The notes beneath the pieces were generated by a model. It had not been told where the DNA came from. It saw nothing but the letters and a program-made list of their open reading frames with translations, and searched no databases. From Candidatus Sericytochromatia bacterium (lineage in GTDB: Bacteria; Cyanobacteriota; Sericytochromatia; UBA7694), in the NCBI GenBank assembly GCA_913773825.1, contig CAJYHH010000387.1, forward strand, positions 1 to 8,475: a stretch of 8,475 nucleotides of DNA. Direction: 5' to 3'. Position 1 is the first letter of the stretch. Each line of letters starts with the position of its first letter. Positions 7,268 through 8,475 of the stretch are shown here, one piece after another. Position numbers and translations under genes: made by a program.

Positions 7268-7430
7268 GGTTTAGTGCCGACAAAGTCGGCGGTCTGTTGT
7301 GCCAAAGGCACAGTTTAGAGAGTTTGACTCCCAAACAGAATCTTTCACCCCGCTAAACCATGAGCCAGGCTCACGCTAAACCGCTGGCCAAGCCAGCTCT
7401 CAACCAGCACACAAAGTGTGCGCCCAAACC
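7268..7430. repeat. Symmetric array of mini-hairpins separated by inverted heptamers
   Basis: This element fills the centre of the 354-bp gap between divergent genes. Six short hairpins are present, most with 3-base loops: GCCGAC-AAA-GTCGGC (7276-7290), TGTGCC-AAA-GGCACA (7298-7312), GAGT-TTG-ACTC (7320-7330), TGAGC-CAG-GCTCA (7361-7373), GCTGGC-CAA-GCCAGC (7383-7397) and GCACAC-AAA-GTGTGC (7407-7421). Heptamers separate them: GGTTTAG (7268), GGTCTGT (7291) and AGTTTAG (7312) on the left, then CTAAACC (7353), CTAAACC (7376), CTCAACC (7399) and CCAAACC (7424) on the right. Left and right copies are reverse complements placed symmetrically around position 7336, so the whole could fold into stacked four-way junctions. 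Stem sequences differ while loop and spacing persist. It could be a structured RNA, a palindromic repeat element or a protein-binding array. I do not recognise a known family. Confidence 0.7.
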
Positions 7431-7446
7431 TCTTCCCCTTATCTGC

Positions 7447-7474
7447 TTTTTTCTCACGCGGAGCCTGCTATCAT
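7447..7474 (+). promoter_or_regulatory. Weak candidate promoter of the SUKH-like gene
   Basis: TATCAT (7469-7474) is an acceptable -10 hexamer, but the T-run 16 bases upstream (7447-7452) is a poor -35. If real, the transcript starts near 7481, downstream of the hairpin array, with a leader of about 45 bases. This is the best candidate on this strand rather than a convincing one. Confidence 0.2.
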
Positions 7475-7510
7475 AAAGTGAATAAGAAAAAGAGCCGCTC
7501 GGCCTGTTAA

Positions 7511-7516
7511 GAGGAG
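7511..7516 (+). promoter_or_regulatory. Shine-Dalgarno site of the SUKH-like gene
   Basis: GAGGAG lies nine bases before the ATG at 7526 and is one of the strongest ribosome binding sites in the window. It supports this start and independent translation of the gene. Confidence 0.75.
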
Positions 7517-7525
7517 AACACAGAT

Positions 7526-8113
7526 ATGAACTTGCTACAGGAAGAAACCGAGGAGCTCAAAGCCCTGCTGGATCGCCAGGGTTACGACTATCGTGACGGG
7601 GCGGACCCGGAAATTCTTGAAAGCCTCGACAGCCAGGGATTACCTGCTGCTTACCGCCGTTTTCTGGCCCAGCTTGACCCCGGTGACGCTGCCTGGCGCC
7701 TGGGTGGTCAATTTACCATTGTGCTGCACAGCGCTGACGAACTTGGTGAATGGCAAGATGAAGCCATTGCACCCGATCAGTACATCATTGGCAGCTTTAA
7801 CGGCCAGCCGCTGGCTTTAGGCACAGGCGCTGACGGCGATATCGCTGTTTTCCGCTTAGACGAAGACGGCCCGGTCGGTGTCGCGTCTTCACTGGTTCAG
7901 TTTTTACAGATTCTGCGCACCAGTCTTGAAATGCTCGGCAAACTGGCTGACTATGACGAAGACAGCGAAGACGAAGGTGATGAAGGCTACGACGATATGG
8001 ACGACTATGAGTCTGGCGCTTTTGCCAGCGGTCGTGAAGACGTGCTGAATGACTTTTTAGATGAACTGGAAAACATCGACCCAGACTGTGCTGAAGCCTG
8101 GCGGCCGGTGTGA
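7526..8113 (+). CDS. Acidic SMI1/KNR4 (SUKH)-like protein
   Basis: A 195-residue cytoplasmic protein with no signal peptide or membrane segment. Residues 37-131 have the order of elements expected of the SMI1/KNR4 superfamily: LPAAYRRFLAQLDPGDAAW (39-57), a helix after SADELGEW (69-76), IIGSFNGQPLALGTGADGDIA (87-107), then VFRLDEDGPVGVASSLVQFLQIL, where a late strand is followed by the characteristic phenylalanine-containing helix. Residues 142-161 are almost entirely Asp/Glu/Tyr, and a short acidic helix closes the protein. Some SUKH proteins are immunity proteins of polymorphic toxins and others are general interaction proteins. No toxin gene is adjacent, so immunity is not indicated. The gene stands alone between the hairpin array and a shared terminator. 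The family assignment rests on pattern only, so the function is unknown. Confidence 0.75.
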   Translation: MNLLQEETEELKALLDRQGYDYRDGADPEILESLDSQGLPAAYRRFLAQLDPGDAAWRLGGQFTIVLHSADELGEWQDEAIAPDQYIIGSFNGQPLALGTGADGDIAVFRLDEDGPVGVASSLVQFLQILRTSLEMLGKLADYDEDSEDEGDEGYDDMDDYESGAFASGREDVLNDFLDELENIDPDCAEAWRPV

Positions 8114-8121
8114 GGGAGCCC

Positions 8122-8167
8122 GTAGCTGATGGCTTGTAGCTCGTAGCCTACACAGCCCATAGCCCGC
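8122..8167. repeat. Degenerate heptamer repeat (GTAGCTN type)
   Basis: Seven-base units follow one another directly: GTAGCTG, ATGGCTT, GTAGCTC, GTAGCCT. After a one-base slip come CACAGCC and CATAGCC. The consensus is close to GTAGCYN. Short tandem heptamers of this look (STRR-type) are known in intergenic DNA of cyanobacteria and some other bacteria. It begins nine bases after the stop codon of the SUKH-like gene and ends before the terminator. No coding potential is seen. Confidence 0.6.
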
Positions 8168-8181
8168 TTCCCCAAAAACCC

Positions 8182-8219
8182 AAAGCCCCCGAAATCTGAA
8201 AACAGATTTCGGGGGCTTT
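8182..8219. terminator. Bidirectional intrinsic terminator shared by the SUKH-like gene and rnpB
   Basis: A perfect 17-bp inverted repeat with an AAAA loop (8199-8202). Its core is CCCCCGAAATCTG paired with CAGATTTCGGGGG, flanked by AAAG and CTTT. Either strand therefore yields a GC-rich hairpin ending in a short U stretch. On the minus strand a further TTTTT follows at 8178-8174. It lies between convergent transcripts, about 70 bases after the SUKH-like stop codon and about 70 bases beyond the 3' end of the RNase P RNA. Confidence 0.9.
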
Positions 8220-8287
8220 AACGCTTGGCGGTCAGCTTGGCGACAAGCACCTCGCTATCAGCGATGAGCGAATGTTGTTGAGCCAAT

Positions 8288-8475
8288 GAAAGTGGACCGA
8301 TAAGCCGAGTTTTGTCCACTCTAAAAGAGTGGGGTGATTATCTCTCTGCGACAGCCGTTACCGACTCTCTCTAGCAGCATACCCGGAGGCGGGGCGGGCC
8401 ACCCATGCTCCTGTTTGCCTTGCTCCGGATGGGGTTTACCTAGCCAATCGATCACTCGATTGCTGGTGGTCTCTT
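8288..8475 (-). ncRNA. rnpB: RNase P RNA, 3' part (5' part outside window)
   Basis: This is the catalytic RNA of ribonuclease P, which removes 5' leaders from tRNA precursors. Read on the minus strand, the bacterial landmarks occur in order. A hairpin CAATCGA-GTGA-TCGATTG (8462-8445) has a GNRA loop and fits P14. Next is GGTAAACCCCATCCGGAGCA, the L15 region whose GGU pairs with the tRNA CCA end. GGGTATGCTGCTAGAG follows, then a GTAA-capped hairpin fitting P18, then AGATAATCACC, then a P19-like hairpin (8332-8316). Last comes ACAAAACTCGGCTTATCGG, the conserved 3' strand of the P4 region. The exact mature 3' end cannot be set because its P1 partner lies off the right edge, so 8288 is an estimate. 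A short trailer containing GCTTG-GCGA-CAAGC-type hairpins leads to the shared terminator. Confidence 0.96.

Noticed and set aside
7268..7430. CRISPR array or integron attC site
   Set aside because: Linkers are only 7 bases and imperfect, the 'spacers' are themselves palindromes, and no cas genes are near. The attC core GTTRRRY is not matched (GTTTAG has T where a purine is required), and no integrase or cassette is present.
7526..8113. SUKH-like gene as the immunity half of a toxin system
   Set aside because: No toxin, secretion marker or polymorphic-toxin gene is adjacent. The next feature downstream is the housekeeping rnpB, and upstream is a divergent glycosyltransferase.

Overview
This 8.5 kb window comes from a bacterial chromosome. 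It carries mostly housekeeping or conserved genes, and there is no transposase, phage gene, CRISPR array, tRNA or rRNA. It has one miaA gene and the 3' part of a bacterial RNase P RNA gene. The organism cannot be fixed from the sequence. The TPR plus GT9-like protein, the radical SAM fragment, the response regulator with a CxxC tail and the heptamer repeats are compatible with an uncultured, free-living lineage, possibly related to cyanobacteria. That placement is a weak inference.

Layout. Bases 1-2495 (+) hold the 3' end of a radical SAM gene and, directly after its stop codon and in the same frame, a TPR/glycosyltransferase-9-like gene. Bases 2449-7171 (-) form one compact six-gene operon. 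In transcription order it encodes a GT4 glycosyltransferase (glycogen-synthase-like), a response regulator with a CxxC...CxxC tail, MiaA, a coiled-coil protein, a 58-residue two-helix membrane protein, and a secreted retropepsin-like protease. Adjacent genes overlap by 1-4 bases or are separated by 2, so translational coupling is likely throughout. The operon's last gene converges on the TPR/GT9 gene and overlaps it by 47 bp, with no visible terminator.

Bases 7172-7525 lie between divergent genes. Besides candidate promoters, they hold a symmetric array of six clear mini-hairpins, mostly with 3-base loops, separated by copies of a heptamer (GGTTTAG on the left arm, CTAAACC on the right). This is the most unusual element in the window. 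Bases 7526-8113 (+) encode an acidic protein resembling the SMI1/KNR4 (SUKH) fold. It is followed by a short degenerate heptamer repeat, then a perfect 17-bp stem that can terminate transcription from both sides. The window ends in rnpB on the minus strand, whose 5' part lies beyond the right edge.

How the genes fit together. The minus-strand operon mixes carbohydrate metabolism, signalling, tRNA modification and envelope or proteolysis functions. Its last three genes (coiled coil, small membrane protein, exported protease) could form a small envelope module, but this rests only on gene order and coupling.
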